NCBI GenBank assembly: GCA_037137455.1
Contig: JBAXKG010000005.1
Coordinates: 37,041-101,040, forward strand
From: CAIVAT01 sp037137455
GTDB taxonomy: Bacteria > Bacteroidota > Bacteroidia > Bacteroidales > FEN-979
Length of the DNA stretch: 64,000 bases
Direction: 5' to 3'
In this document: piece by piece, positions 1 through 8,909 of the stretch
Layout: every line of letters starts with the position of its first letter
How positions within the stretch are numbered: position 1 is the first letter of the stretch
The notes under the pieces: model-generated
What the model was told of the DNA's origin: nothing
Database searches by the model: none
What the model saw: the letters and a program-made list of their open reading frames with translations, nothing else
Program-made: the position numbers and the translations under genes

Positions 1-1
1 T

Positions 2-946
2 CAAATCGCATCGCAAATCGCCGACAGGTCGCAACAGGAGAACATCGATTACCGCCTTACCGGTTTTTATCGTTTCATAATCGGGCTTGCAAAAAAGGTA
101 CTGATTGCCGATGTGTTGGGCGTTACAGTCAACGAGATTTTTGCACTTTCCTCTGTTGAATTGTCGAGCGGAATAATGTGGATCGGGGCAATTGCTTATG
201 CTTTCCAGATCTATTTCGACTTCTCGGGGTACACCGATATGGCAATAGGACTTGCCCGCATGCTTGGCTTCAGGCTGCCTGAAAATTTCAATTCCCCATA
301 TATTTCGCAAAGCATTACCGAATTCTGGAGGCGGTGGCACATGACCCTTTCGTTCTGGTTCCGCGACTACATTTTCCTTCCATTGGCTTATGCTGCCTCA
401 CGCAAACTTCCCAAGGAGCATTATATTGGTATCAGGAGTGATAAATTCATATACCTTATCGCTACCACCGTGACATTCCTGCTGTGCGGTTTCTGGCACG
501 GCGCTGCCTGGACATTCATCGTATGGGGAGCCTACATGGGATTGTTCCTCATCCTTGACAGGCTATTTCTGCTGAAGTACCTGAAGAAAGCAGGTAAAAT
601 CCCTTCCATCGCCATCACCTTTTTCGTTCTGATGATCGGATGGTTGATTTTCAGGTCGAATACACTTGACGAAGCCTGGTTTCTTATCCGCAGGCTCTTT
701 CTATTCCAGGGAGGAGAAAATATTGTGTGGCTCAACCCGAAATTCTGGACCATGCTTGTCATCGCCATTATTTTCTCCTTCTGGGGCGGTTTCAGGAAAG
801 TGGAATCCTGGATCGAAAAACTATATTTCAAACCCGGCAACGTTATGATGATAATATTCTCAGTTATTTCCATTCTTTTATTTGTACTTTGCCAAGCCAA
901 TATTTCTTCATCGGGGTTCAGCCCCTTTATATATTTCAGGTTTTAA
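2..946 (+). CDS. MBOAT family O-acyltransferase (AlgI-like), 5'-truncated by window
   Basis: Membrane-bound O-acyltransferase that would pass acetyl groups across the inner membrane for O-acetylation of an exported polysaccharide. The frame is open from base 2, so the start lies before the window; 314 codons are visible. Recognisable AlgI signatures are RFIIGLAKKVLIAD near the left edge, a DFSGYTDMAIG segment, RRWHMTLSFWFRDY and the FWHGAAWTF motif whose histidine (codon at 497-499) is the conserved MBOAT active-site residue. Several hydrophobic helices follow. It opens a run of six co-directional genes, including an AlgJ/AlgX-like SGNH protein, the usual partner in alginate- or cellulose-type acetylation. 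The acyl group and glycan are inferred, not shown. Confidence 0.93.
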   Translation, partial: QIASQIADRSQQENIDYRLTGFYRFIIGLAKKVLIADVLGVTVNEIFALSSVELSSGIMWIGAIAYAFQIYFDFSGYTDMAIGLARMLGFRLPENFNSPYISQSITEFWRRWHMTLSFWFRDYIFLPLAYAASRKLPKEHYIGIRSDKFIYLIATTVTFLLCGFWHGAAWTFIVWGAYMGLFLILDRLFLLKYLKKAGKIPSIAITFFVLMIGWLIFRSNTLDEAWFLIRRLFLFQGGENIVWLNPKFWTMLVIAIIFSFWGGFRKVESWIEKLYFKPGNVMMIIFSVISILLFVLCQANISSSGFSPFIYFRF

Positions 947-964
947 TCTTAATTGGGATCAACC

Positions 965-2878
965 ATGAAGAACGATTTTATCTCGAGGAACAAAGAATTT
1001 TTTTATCTGGCGTTCATAATTATGACGCTGATCACATTTTTTCCGCTTTTTTTCACGGGATTTGCCACAGCAGATGATCTTCACTACTATCTGATCACCA
1101 GAAGGGGCCAGATAATGGCAGATACCTCATTTTTTGCCAGGGTCGCCGGCCGTTTTTATTTCTATATCGTCCGGCCGGTTTACAGCCTTCCTTATCTTTT
1201 TGGCGATAGCATGGTGATCGTAAAAATATTCCAGTACGTTCCACTGATTGTGTGTTTTTTGTTATTTGCAAAAATTGTATTTGACATTACAAAATCAAAG
1301 GCAATGGCCTGGCTTTTTCTTTTAATTTTCCTGATGACAATGCAGATTTCTCAGCATACGAGTCTTTTCGTGTCGTACCCATTTTATTTTACCTTCTCTT
1401 TTTCGTTGTTGTTAATTTCATATCTGCTTATTCTGCGCTTTTATGAACAAAGAAAAAATAGACTGATTCTTTTTGCCGCGGTTTTTTTTGCCATAGGATT
1501 GTTGTTCTATGAAACCTATATTTTCTTTCTATTGTTTGCCGGCCTGACCATGGTTTTTTACAACCTGAAAGAGAAGAATCCGTTACCACAAACGATAAAA
1601 AATTCAATAGTTCAGTTCTTGCCATTTTTAGCAATAGGGGTAATTTATCTCGCCGCCTATTTCATCTTCAGAATTTACCATCCTTCACAATATCCCGGTA
1701 CTAATTTCGAATTTAAGGATCTTTCAGCCGGGACTTTTTTTATGGTGTTATGGAACCTTGCTTATTCATCATTTCCATTAACCGTTTATGAAACAACCCA
1801 TGGATTGTTCTGGGACAAGTCAGAGCTGATATCAGGTTATTCTCCCGTGGTAATGAATCTGATTTTCAATGCCCGGCTGGAGTGGATTGTCAAGGGAATT
1901 CTTATTTCATTCTTGGGTTATAAATTGCTGATGACAACTCCTTCTGTGAAACTGAAGGGACTTTTGGCCGGGGCAATTATCTCTCTGTTGCTGATCTTCC
2001 TTCCCCAGGTTCCGCTGGCGTTAACTGAAAAATATATCGCCTATGCCGGTCACGGAACCATGATCGGTTATGTAACGACCTTTTTCTCTTTCTTTGGCAC
2101 TTTGCTCCTGATGACCCTTTTGCTGAGTTATTTAATGAATCTTTTCAATTTCAGTAAAATTTTCAAGCAAGCAATTGCAGCGGTTTTTGTTTTTGGGTTT
2201 TTTATCTGCTCGGTGGTCACCGACTTTTCAAATTATTCCATAGCAAAGGATATCGGTAGCGCAAATTTACGTCTCCTTGCAGTTGACGAATTACTGAAAT
2301 CCGATGAATTCAAAACCATCCCTTCCGGAACGCCATTTTTTGCAAGGGACTTGTGGGATAACCCTTCCTATTGCGCTCGCGGAATAACCGAGCAGGAATT
2401 TAACTGGTACGAATATTTCGAAGCCAAAAGCGGGCTTTCATATCTTTTCGGTCGGGAAGTTGGTCGTTTTCTTGATTATTCAAAGAATGTTAAATTGGCG
2501 CCATATTATATAACCATGCGGCAAGCCGAAAAAACGGAGGATATTTTACTTGTAATGGGCCAGATGGCGCCACTTCAGCCTCAGGATTCTGTCATAAACC
2601 ATTTTGCAGATCGTGCAACAATTGCCTACTATTCGTCATATAAAATTTTTACAGTCAGCTTTAAAGTCAAATCGGTTTCGGCAAGCACAAATGTTCCAAT
2701 AAAAATTAATCATATCATTGATGAAGTGATCTTTGAAAAAACAATCGAAATAACGATTTACAATACGAAAAAGAGTCAGCCTGCCACCATTTTTTCTGTG
2801 CAGTTCCCTGGTATTGATCTGAGTTCAATTATTATTTCAAACATGATAAATCCAAAAAATAAATATTTCTATTTATGA
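965..2878 (+). CDS. Polytopic membrane protein, GT-C glycosyltransferase-like
   Basis: 637 residues with about ten or more hydrophobic helices over residues 10-430 and a soluble C-terminal part of roughly 200 residues. An acidic pair sits in the first predicted periplasmic loop (GFATADDLHYY), the position of the acidic motif in GT-C fold glycosyltransferases that use polyprenyl-phosphate sugars. The next gene encodes a GT2 of the kind that makes such donors, which supports the idea. The ATG at 965 is preferred over an in-frame TTG at 953. I do not recognise a specific family; an O-antigen-type flippase or polymerase, or a plain hypothetical membrane protein, remain possible. Confidence 0.7.
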   Translation: MKNDFISRNKEFFYLAFIIMTLITFFPLFFTGFATADDLHYYLITRRGQIMADTSFFARVAGRFYFYIVRPVYSLPYLFGDSMVIVKIFQYVPLIVCFLLFAKIVFDITKSKAMAWLFLLIFLMTMQISQHTSLFVSYPFYFTFSFSLLLISYLLILRFYEQRKNRLILFAAVFFAIGLLFYETYIFFLLFAGLTMVFYNLKEKNPLPQTIKNSIVQFLPFLAIGVIYLAAYFIFRIYHPSQYPGTNFEFKDLSAGTFFMVLWNLAYSSFPLTVYETTHGLFWDKSELISGYSPVVMNLIFNARLEWIVKGILISFLGYKLLMTTPSVKLKGLLAGAIISLLLIFLPQVPLALTEKYIAYAGHGTMIGYVTTFFSFFGTLLLMTLLLSYLMNLFNFSKIFKQAIAAVFVFGFFICSVVTDFSNYSIAKDIGSANLRLLAVDELLKSDEFKTIPSGTPFFARDLWDNPSYCARGITEQEFNWYEYFEAKSGLSYLFGREVGRFLDYSKNVKLAPYYITMRQAEKTEDILLVMGQMAPLQPQDSVINHFADRATIAYYSSYKIFTVSFKVKSVSASTNVPIKINHIIDEVIFEKTIEITIYNTKKSQPATIFSVQFPGIDLSSIIISNMINPKNKYFYL

Positions 2879-2900
2879 TTATCAGATATTAAAATTAAAA

Positions 2901-3635
2901 ATGTCAGATCCAATTTATCTTAGTGTCGTTGTTCCAGCTTTCAAATCAGCCGGAATCTTAGAAAAAAACCTGCCGGTTTTACTTTCCTATCTGCAAAGGC
3001 AGGATTATACTTATGAAGTAATTGTTGTGGATGATGGAAGCAACGATAGTGGCGCAACGGAGGCAGTATGCCATAAGCTGGATTGTATTTTCTGCCATAA
3101 TGAGAAAAATATGGGAAAGGGAGCCGCAGTGCGCAAGGGAATGAAAGCTGCGAAAGGTTTGTTCAGAATTTTCACTGATGCAGATATCCCATACGAACTT
3201 GAAGCTATCGAAACAATGCTGCGATACCTCGATTTTAAGGAATTTCAGTTGGTGATCGGGGACCGGAATTTAAATGAATCATCCTATTTAACTGAAATTT
3301 CGTGGCTTAGAAAGTTCACCAGCATGTTTTTTACCCGTTTTGTCGGCACTATTGTTACAACCAATTTTTTCGATACTCAATGCGGTCTTAAAGGATTCAG
3401 AGGAGAGGTTGCTGATTTTCTTTTTAAGCATGCCAGGATTAATGGTTTTGCATTTGATGTTGAATTGCTCTACATCGCGTTGAAACAGAATTTCGAAATA
3501 AAACGGATACCAGTCAGGTTGAGTAATCAGGAAAAATCGACCGTCAGGGTATTCCGGCATGGCATAACGATGTTTTTTGATTTGTTTAAGATCAAAATCA
3601 ACAACGTGAAAGGATATTATAAGGAGGAAATCTAA
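2901..3635 (+). CDS. GT2 glycosyltransferase, dolichyl/polyprenyl-phosphate sugar synthase type
   Basis: 244 residues with a GT-A fold. Visible motifs: VVVPAFKSAG at the N-terminus, VVDDGSNDSG, GKGAAVRKGM, TDADIPY (the DxD-type metal site), and DTQCGLKGFRG, which is characteristic of dolichyl-phosphate beta-glucosyltransferase-like enzymes. No transmembrane segments are seen, so it should act at the cytoplasmic face, moving a sugar from a nucleotide donor to a polyprenyl phosphate. It lies 22 bases after the GT-C-like gene and 2 bases before the next gene. Together the pair would make and use a lipid-linked sugar. Sugar identity cannot be read from sequence. Confidence 0.88.
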   Translation: MSDPIYLSVVVPAFKSAGILEKNLPVLLSYLQRQDYTYEVIVVDDGSNDSGATEAVCHKLDCIFCHNEKNMGKGAAVRKGMKAAKGLFRIFTDADIPYELEAIETMLRYLDFKEFQLVIGDRNLNESSYLTEISWLRKFTSMFFTRFVGTIVTTNFFDTQCGLKGFRGEVADFLFKHARINGFAFDVELLYIALKQNFEIKRIPVRLSNQEKSTVRVFRHGITMFFDLFKIKINNVKGYYKEEI

Positions 3636-3637
3636 TT

Positions 3638-5092
3638 TTGAAGAACTTTCTCTTTTTTTTGATCCTTTTGGCATTAGCCGCATCAGCACTGCAACAGCGC
3701 TTGAATATATTTTTGGAGCCTGACCTGAAAGGGTATTATCACCAGAGTGAAAGCCCGACAATGAGGTCGTTTACATGGAAAAGATGGTTTTCATCTGAAT
3801 TTCAGGATCAATTCTCGACCCGGATAAATGAACACACCGGGTTACGTAAATCGTTGGTCCGCTTATCCAATCAATACGATTACAGTCTTTTTGGACTTAT
3901 CCACGCGAAAGGATTTGTTTTGGGCAAAAACGGTTACCTGTTTGAGGAGGATTACATACATGAATATAATGGGGATTATTTTATAGGGAAAGCGGCAATC
4001 GATAAAAAATTGTCACGGTTGAAGAATGTGAAGGACAGCCTGCGGGCGCGTAACATCCCTTTGCTACTGGTTTATGAACCTGGCAAGGCAAGCTTTTACC
4101 CTGAATTTATTCCAGATCGCTTTAATACGGGAAAGAGGTCACAGACTAATTACGAATATTTTGTGCAACGCAGCCGCGAATTGGGATTATCGAATATGGA
4201 TATGAACAGTTATTTCCTGAAAATGAAAGACACTTCGCGCTATCCATTGTTCCCGCGATATGGAATGCATTGGAGTCTTTATGGGGTTACTTTTGCTGTA
4301 GATACACTTAGCCGCCTGATTGAGGTGGAAACAGGCAGACAATTGCCAGATTTCAATATTCGTCATCTCGTCACCTCGTTAACTCCTGGTGGTACAGATA
4401 ATGACATTGGCGAATTGCTAAACCTGGCGTGTTCGTTGAAATCAACTCCCGGGGCTTATCCATCGATAATATTCAATCAGGAACAGGTCAAGACTGTAAA
4501 GGCGTTGGTTGTTGCGGATAGTTATTATGTAAACATAATTGAAGATTATGGCCGTCAGCTATTCAAAACGCAAGATTACTGGTACTATAATAAAAAGGTC
4601 TATCCCTATCACAACGATGATCCGCCACAGTATGCCGACAAATCGAATCTCCGGGATAAATTGATAAAATTCGATGTTGTGATTCTGATGGTGTCGGAGA
4701 TCAACCTTCATTGCGGGTTCTGGAATTTTGCCGATGAAACTTTTCTTGCTTTTCACCCCGAGATAAAAGATCCGCTGTTATACGGTATTGAAAATGAAAT
4801 CAGAAATGACCGTGATTGGTTCCGCTTCATGGTAAATAAATCACGTATGCACCAGAAACCGCTGGAAGAGATGATCAGGCGCGATGCCGAATATACTTTT
4901 TATACAAAGTACAACAACCTGCCGGGAAAAAGTTATCTGGATTCGATTGACTATATCGCTTTAACAATCAGAAACAGTCCGGAATGGCTTTCACAGGTCG
5001 AAAAAAAGGCGCGTGAACGAAACATAGGGCTTGATTCGATGGTGATGCTTGATGCCATTTATTCCTATAATCAATCGAAAAAAAATCAATAA
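3638..5092 (+). CDS. AlgJ/AlgX-like SGNH hydrolase-type O-acetyltransferase
   Basis: 484 residues with an N-terminal signal anchor (residues 3-20). The order of motifs matches the AlgJ/AlgX/DHHW group: GKNGYLFEEDYI, a LLLVYEPGKASFYPEFIPD strand, GMHWSLYG (H211) and VADSYY (S295), the likely Asp-His-Ser catalytic set. Such proteins transfer acetyl from an MBOAT partner to the polysaccharide in the periplasm; here that partner would be the first gene of the cluster. The start is TTG at 3638, chosen because a strong Shine-Dalgarno AAGGAGG lies at about 3620-3626, unusual for Bacteroidota. Acceptor glycan unknown. Confidence 0.85.
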   Translation: MKNFLFFLILLALAASALQQRLNIFLEPDLKGYYHQSESPTMRSFTWKRWFSSEFQDQFSTRINEHTGLRKSLVRLSNQYDYSLFGLIHAKGFVLGKNGYLFEEDYIHEYNGDYFIGKAAIDKKLSRLKNVKDSLRARNIPLLLVYEPGKASFYPEFIPDRFNTGKRSQTNYEYFVQRSRELGLSNMDMNSYFLKMKDTSRYPLFPRYGMHWSLYGVTFAVDTLSRLIEVETGRQLPDFNIRHLVTSLTPGGTDNDIGELLNLACSLKSTPGAYPSIIFNQEQVKTVKALVVADSYYVNIIEDYGRQLFKTQDYWYYNKKVYPYHNDDPPQYADKSNLRDKLIKFDVVILMVSEINLHCGFWNFADETFLAFHPEIKDPLLYGIENEIRNDRDWFRFMVNKSRMHQKPLEEMIRRDAEYTFYTKYNNLPGKSYLDSIDYIALTIRNSPEWLSQVEKKARERNIGLDSMVMLDAIYSYNQSKKNQ

Positions 5093-5126
5093 ATTTGTAT
5101 TATGCTGATTAGCTAATGAAACCTGC

Positions 5127-6920
5127 ATGAATTTAAAAACCAAGAGACTACGCATATTCGGCCTGTTGTTGCTTTTTTCTGTTGTCTTACTTGCTCTTGG
5201 ACTTAAGTATCTGCCATTCACAAGGGTGTCGAAAATACCTTCAGTGTCGAACCAGTCATACGTTGATCCTCAAAAAACACAGGCCCTCTCTCCCAATACA
5301 CTTTATTACGATTTTGAAGTGGCTCCCGGAAAAGAGGCGCCCGGTGGTTTCTACAAGGGATTGGCCCACTCGGGACAATATTCGGTTAAGGCGTTCGGGA
5401 AAAACAGCTTCAGTATGGCGGTTGAACGAACTGCCAGGGAGATCGGGATGCAAAACATGAAAGCAGTGGCTCTCAGTGCATGGGTTTATGTATTTCCCAC
5501 AAAAAATGAGGTGAATGGGAATATGGTATTCACGGCCACCAACGAATCGGGTGTAAATGTGTGCTGGGAGGGGATAGGAGTTGTTGATCCGGAAGTTCCC
5601 CGGGGAAAATGGTTTAAAATAAGCAAGTACTTTGATCTGACAGCGGTTTCATTTAAACCCGATTACAAGATCCAGATATATTTTTGGAATAACAGCCGCA
5701 CCGACATCCTGATTGATGATTATACCGTGGTTTTTGGCGGACCGGTCGACCGGCGTGGCGATTCGGCTTGGGTTGACATGACAAAACCGGGAGGTTTTAC
5801 ACCCAGGTTCAATTACCCTCCCTTTCCGGTTTCGATGCTTCAGAAAGAGACTACCCTTAGCTTACCAGAGTTGGCAGATATCAGCACTAACGATCTGGTT
5901 ATTGCGGGCAACTTCCTGAATACCGGCAACGATGGGCTTTTTGTAATCAGGAAGGATGGTCATATTGGCATTTATGCTTTTTGTACCTCGAATAGTGAAT
6001 TTCGCAAAATCACCCTGAATAATCCATCCGCACTTGCCTCTGTTCAGCCAGTTAAAAAAATGCTGAAGGGTAAATTTCTTGGAACCAAAGCTGAGCAGCT
6101 CATCCTGATAAGTGAAAAAGAATGGATGCTCTGTGCCATTGAACCGTTAACTAACCTGTGCACTGCATCGGGCGGTTTGCAAACCAGCCTGAAAATAATG
6201 TGGAAATCAGGGATGCCGGCCTCCTCAATTTTCAGTGGAGACTTCAATGGCGACCACCGGTCAGAAATAATGATTATTGAAGATAACGGTTCATGGAAGG
6301 TGATGGCGTTTGAAACAACAGGGAATGCGGGCAGCGCCTGGAAGGTCATTGCCGAAGACGACCACGATCCGGTGAAGGATTGGAATAAAAGTAACCAGGA
6401 GGTGGGTATTTATGTCGGTCGGTTCATTCCGGGTTCAGCCAATGAACTGGTTTTGACTGTTATTAGGAATAAGGGCGAGAAGAAATTTGGCTATTCCCTG
6501 CGGAAATTGAACTCATCGCGGATGAGATGGGACCCTCTTTTCGGTGAAAATCATAACTATGTCGGTAAAACTATCGGGCTGGATACACTGAAGCCTTCCG
6601 ACCTCTTTTTCATAGCCAATGCTGATAATGGAAATGAGACAAAAGTTTACAGGTACAACCGCGACTGGCGGTTTGATTTGAAGGAGATCAGCTTTAATGA
6701 TTCCACCTTCAGGATACTTTCGGGAGTCGATTTTTCTGGCTGTGAAAAGGGCAGTAATCCCAAGTATTATGAATCCCTGACACTGATTCCCGGATATTTC
6801 CTTAGTCCTTCATCGTTCTCATTTCTTACGATAGGATCTGTTGAAAAAGAGCGCCACTATGAATCAATATTGCCCGATTTTGTACATCTTTACTCGTTAA
6901 CCGGTAAAAAGAAACAGTAA
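5127..6920 (+). CDS. Membrane-anchored protein with jelly-roll-like and FG-GAP-like regions
   Basis: 597 residues. One hydrophobic helix at about residues 9-27 anchors it. Residues 55-205 look like a beta-rich carbohydrate-binding jelly roll (YYDFEV start, alternating strands, ending DILIDDYTVVFGG). The rest resembles an FG-GAP/VCBS beta-propeller, best seen at FSGDFNGDHRSEIMII (about residues 371-386), a calcium-binding-type loop, and at YVGRFIPGSANELVLTV. No catalytic residues recognised. Position between the acetyltransferase and the GH16-like gene suggests that it binds or guides the exported glycan. Exact family not recognised. Confidence 0.65.
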   Translation: MNLKTKRLRIFGLLLLFSVVLLALGLKYLPFTRVSKIPSVSNQSYVDPQKTQALSPNTLYYDFEVAPGKEAPGGFYKGLAHSGQYSVKAFGKNSFSMAVERTAREIGMQNMKAVALSAWVYVFPTKNEVNGNMVFTATNESGVNVCWEGIGVVDPEVPRGKWFKISKYFDLTAVSFKPDYKIQIYFWNNSRTDILIDDYTVVFGGPVDRRGDSAWVDMTKPGGFTPRFNYPPFPVSMLQKETTLSLPELADISTNDLVIAGNFLNTGNDGLFVIRKDGHIGIYAFCTSNSEFRKITLNNPSALASVQPVKKMLKGKFLGTKAEQLILISEKEWMLCAIEPLTNLCTASGGLQTSLKIMWKSGMPASSIFSGDFNGDHRSEIMIIEDNGSWKVMAFETTGNAGSAWKVIAEDDHDPVKDWNKSNQEVGIYVGRFIPGSANELVLTVIRNKGEKKFGYSLRKLNSSRMRWDPLFGENHNYVGKTIGLDTLKPSDLFFIANADNGNETKVYRYNRDWRFDLKEISFNDSTFRILSGVDFSGCEKGSNPKYYESLTLIPGYFLSPSSFSFLTIGSVEKERHYESILPDFVHLYSLTGKKKQ

Positions 6921-6924
6921 ATCC

Positions 6925-8847
6925 ATGAACCAATTTGTTCGGTATCTCCTGCTTATTTTTTCTATTCCGTTTTTATTCCTATCCTGTGGACAATCGACCA
7001 AATCGTTGGATGTGGGGAGTGAAGAGTTTGTTGTGAGGGATTTTGACCCGATTGCCAATTGGAAACACGGACAACCGATTTATCTGGATTACTCAGATGC
7101 GATTACAAATGGATTTACTATCCCCACTTCACGACAAGTTGAGGATGGTTTTTTTCGCTTCGTTTTCAAGTTGAAAAACACAGGAACTGCACCACAAAAT
7201 TTTTGTTTCAAGGTCTATTATCAGAATGAATCTTACAAATTCCCGGAGCGGGACCTTAGCGACAGCGCCCGGCAACACCCCGATGCGTGGGAAAATTTCT
7301 ATGGAAGTTGGGAGGAGGTAGCGACAACCTTTGCTGAGACAGGGTTTATCCCGGCCGATAATGATTTTCATGTCATCGAAAGCAAATTTCGTATAATCGG
7401 GAATCCAAGAGATGAGCAGCGGTACTATGCCGGCAACAAAAACGACCGTTGGAAACGAAACCCCCGCGTGGGTAATTACAGTTTCATGCTTGTGGTTACA
7501 AAGGAGATGAATGTGAAGCAGAAAACCATTCCTGAAAATGTTCAGAACATCGGGATAAAGAGTGATACCGGATTTGTAAACCCTTACTTCTACTTTCTTT
7601 ATGGGGCAGGAAAATCTCTGAAAAATATTATTGTGCTGCGTTCCCCGGTTCTGTTGAATGTAATTGCCAGTCCTGACCCCGGCGCCGGGGTCTATATAAG
7701 CCCCGGCTCTTTTTCTAAAGAGGAGACTGAAAAATCAAAGATGGCTGGTTGCGGGCAGAATCCTGCTCTTTACAAGTCAGCAGCCTTTGACCAGTTTTTT
7801 CACTATATCGATCCTACCACCAAGATGAACAATATTCCGGTGATTGAAGATATTTTGAATAGCGATTACTCACGTATTGACTATAACTGGAACAAGCGGT
7901 TTTACCGGAAAGAGGAGTTGGTTGCGATCACGGCCACGGTTACCAAAAAACCTTGCGAAACGGTAATTTCCGATCCGGTAAACCATAAAATCACAATCCT
8001 CAATCCAAAATCCGAATTCGGCAAATGGCAGAAGCAAAATGCCGGTGTTATCACCAGGCATGGATTGACTTTTGGCAAATATACTGTCAAATGCAAGCTT
8101 ACAGAGCTGCTGAATAAAAACAATATGTGGAATGGAGTTACCAATGCTATCTGGCTCATTACACAGTCCCAGGCTGAATGGAACTTTCGTCGCGATTGCA
8201 GCAATGCAGGTTACATGGCCAATTATTACGGTGGGCAGCAGGATCAGCGGGTTAAAAATGTAGGTTATTCCGAGATCGACTTTGAAATCCTGAAAACCGT
8301 GCCCTACTGCCCTTCGTGGGTTCTGCCCCCGGCTTACTTCCATGGTATTGATGATCAGTATCATGTGCAAAATTGGAATGTTCCTTTCCCTGAAGAGATC
8401 ATTGCCGATGATGACAAAATAACCGTTTCCTGCACCAATTGGGATATGGCTTGCTGGCAGCCTGCCGAATTTCATGATGGCTGCTACCCCGTACATTATG
8501 AAAACAAAACCTTCTGGGCCCATCGCTGGGATAAGAACTACCGTGCCCTGACCCAGAAAACGCCTGAGCGAGATGATGAACTGTTCGGATCACCGTACTA
8601 TTATTTCCAAATAGACTGGCAGCCCGACAAAATCATCTGGAGGATTGGCCCGGAGAAGGATAAACTCCGCGTAGTGGGTTACATGGACAACAAGGTGACC
8701 TCCATTCCTAATAACCAGATGCTTCTCATCATTACCCAGGAGTTCCACAATACTAAATGGTGGATTGGTTCTGCCTATTCACAGGATAATACACCCTTTC
8801 CAAAGGAAGAATATGTTGGGGAGATTTATGAACTGACTATTGAGTAG
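6925..8847 (+). CDS. GH16-like (concanavalin-type) lipoprotein
   Basis: 640 residues with a lipoprotein signal peptide (lipobox LFLSC, Cys about residue 21). The C-terminal half has the GH16 active-site signature E-I-D-F-E at residues 450-454 (E450, D452, E454) within GYSEIDFEIL, followed by the usual late strands (FQIDWQPDKIIWRIG). The N-terminal 250 residues form an unassigned beta-rich domain. GH16 enzymes cleave or transglycosylate beta-1,3/1,4 glucans and galactans; in a biosynthetic cluster such an enzyme may trim or release the product. Four bases separate it from the preceding gene. Its stop codon lies inside the following hairpin. Confidence 0.8.
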   Translation: MNQFVRYLLLIFSIPFLFLSCGQSTKSLDVGSEEFVVRDFDPIANWKHGQPIYLDYSDAITNGFTIPTSRQVEDGFFRFVFKLKNTGTAPQNFCFKVYYQNESYKFPERDLSDSARQHPDAWENFYGSWEEVATTFAETGFIPADNDFHVIESKFRIIGNPRDEQRYYAGNKNDRWKRNPRVGNYSFMLVVTKEMNVKQKTIPENVQNIGIKSDTGFVNPYFYFLYGAGKSLKNIIVLRSPVLLNVIASPDPGAGVYISPGSFSKEETEKSKMAGCGQNPALYKSAAFDQFFHYIDPTTKMNNIPVIEDILNSDYSRIDYNWNKRFYRKEELVAITATVTKKPCETVISDPVNHKITILNPKSEFGKWQKQNAGVITRHGLTFGKYTVKCKLTELLNKNNMWNGVTNAIWLITQSQAEWNFRRDCSNAGYMANYYGGQQDQRVKNVGYSEIDFEILKTVPYCPSWVLPPAYFHGIDDQYHVQNWNVPFPEEIIADDDKITVSCTNWDMACWQPAEFHDGCYPVHYENKTFWAHRWDKNYRALTQKTPERDDELFGSPYYYFQIDWQPDKIIWRIGPEKDKLRVVGYMDNKVTSIPNNQMLLIITQEFHNTKWWIGSAYSQDNTPFPKEEYVGEIYELTIE

Positions 8848-8883
8848 GAATCTTTCCCTTCACTAAAGAGGGAAAGATTCCTA
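8845..8883. terminator. Perfect 15-bp hairpin closing the glycan cluster
   Basis: Left arm 8845-8859 (TAGGAATCTTTCCCT) pairs without mismatch with 8869-8883 around a 9-nt loop. The left arm includes the TAG stop codon of the GH16-like gene. No long T run follows (ATTATAAAT), so it could be a terminator working with little U-tract or an mRNA-stabilising 3' stem. Confidence 0.7.
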
Positions 8884-8909
8884 TTATAAATCATGCTAAA
8901 ATCTGAAAT

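Noticed and set aside
7870..8523. 217-codon minus-strand frame inside the GH16-like gene
   Set aside because: Antisense shadow of conserved catalytic region.
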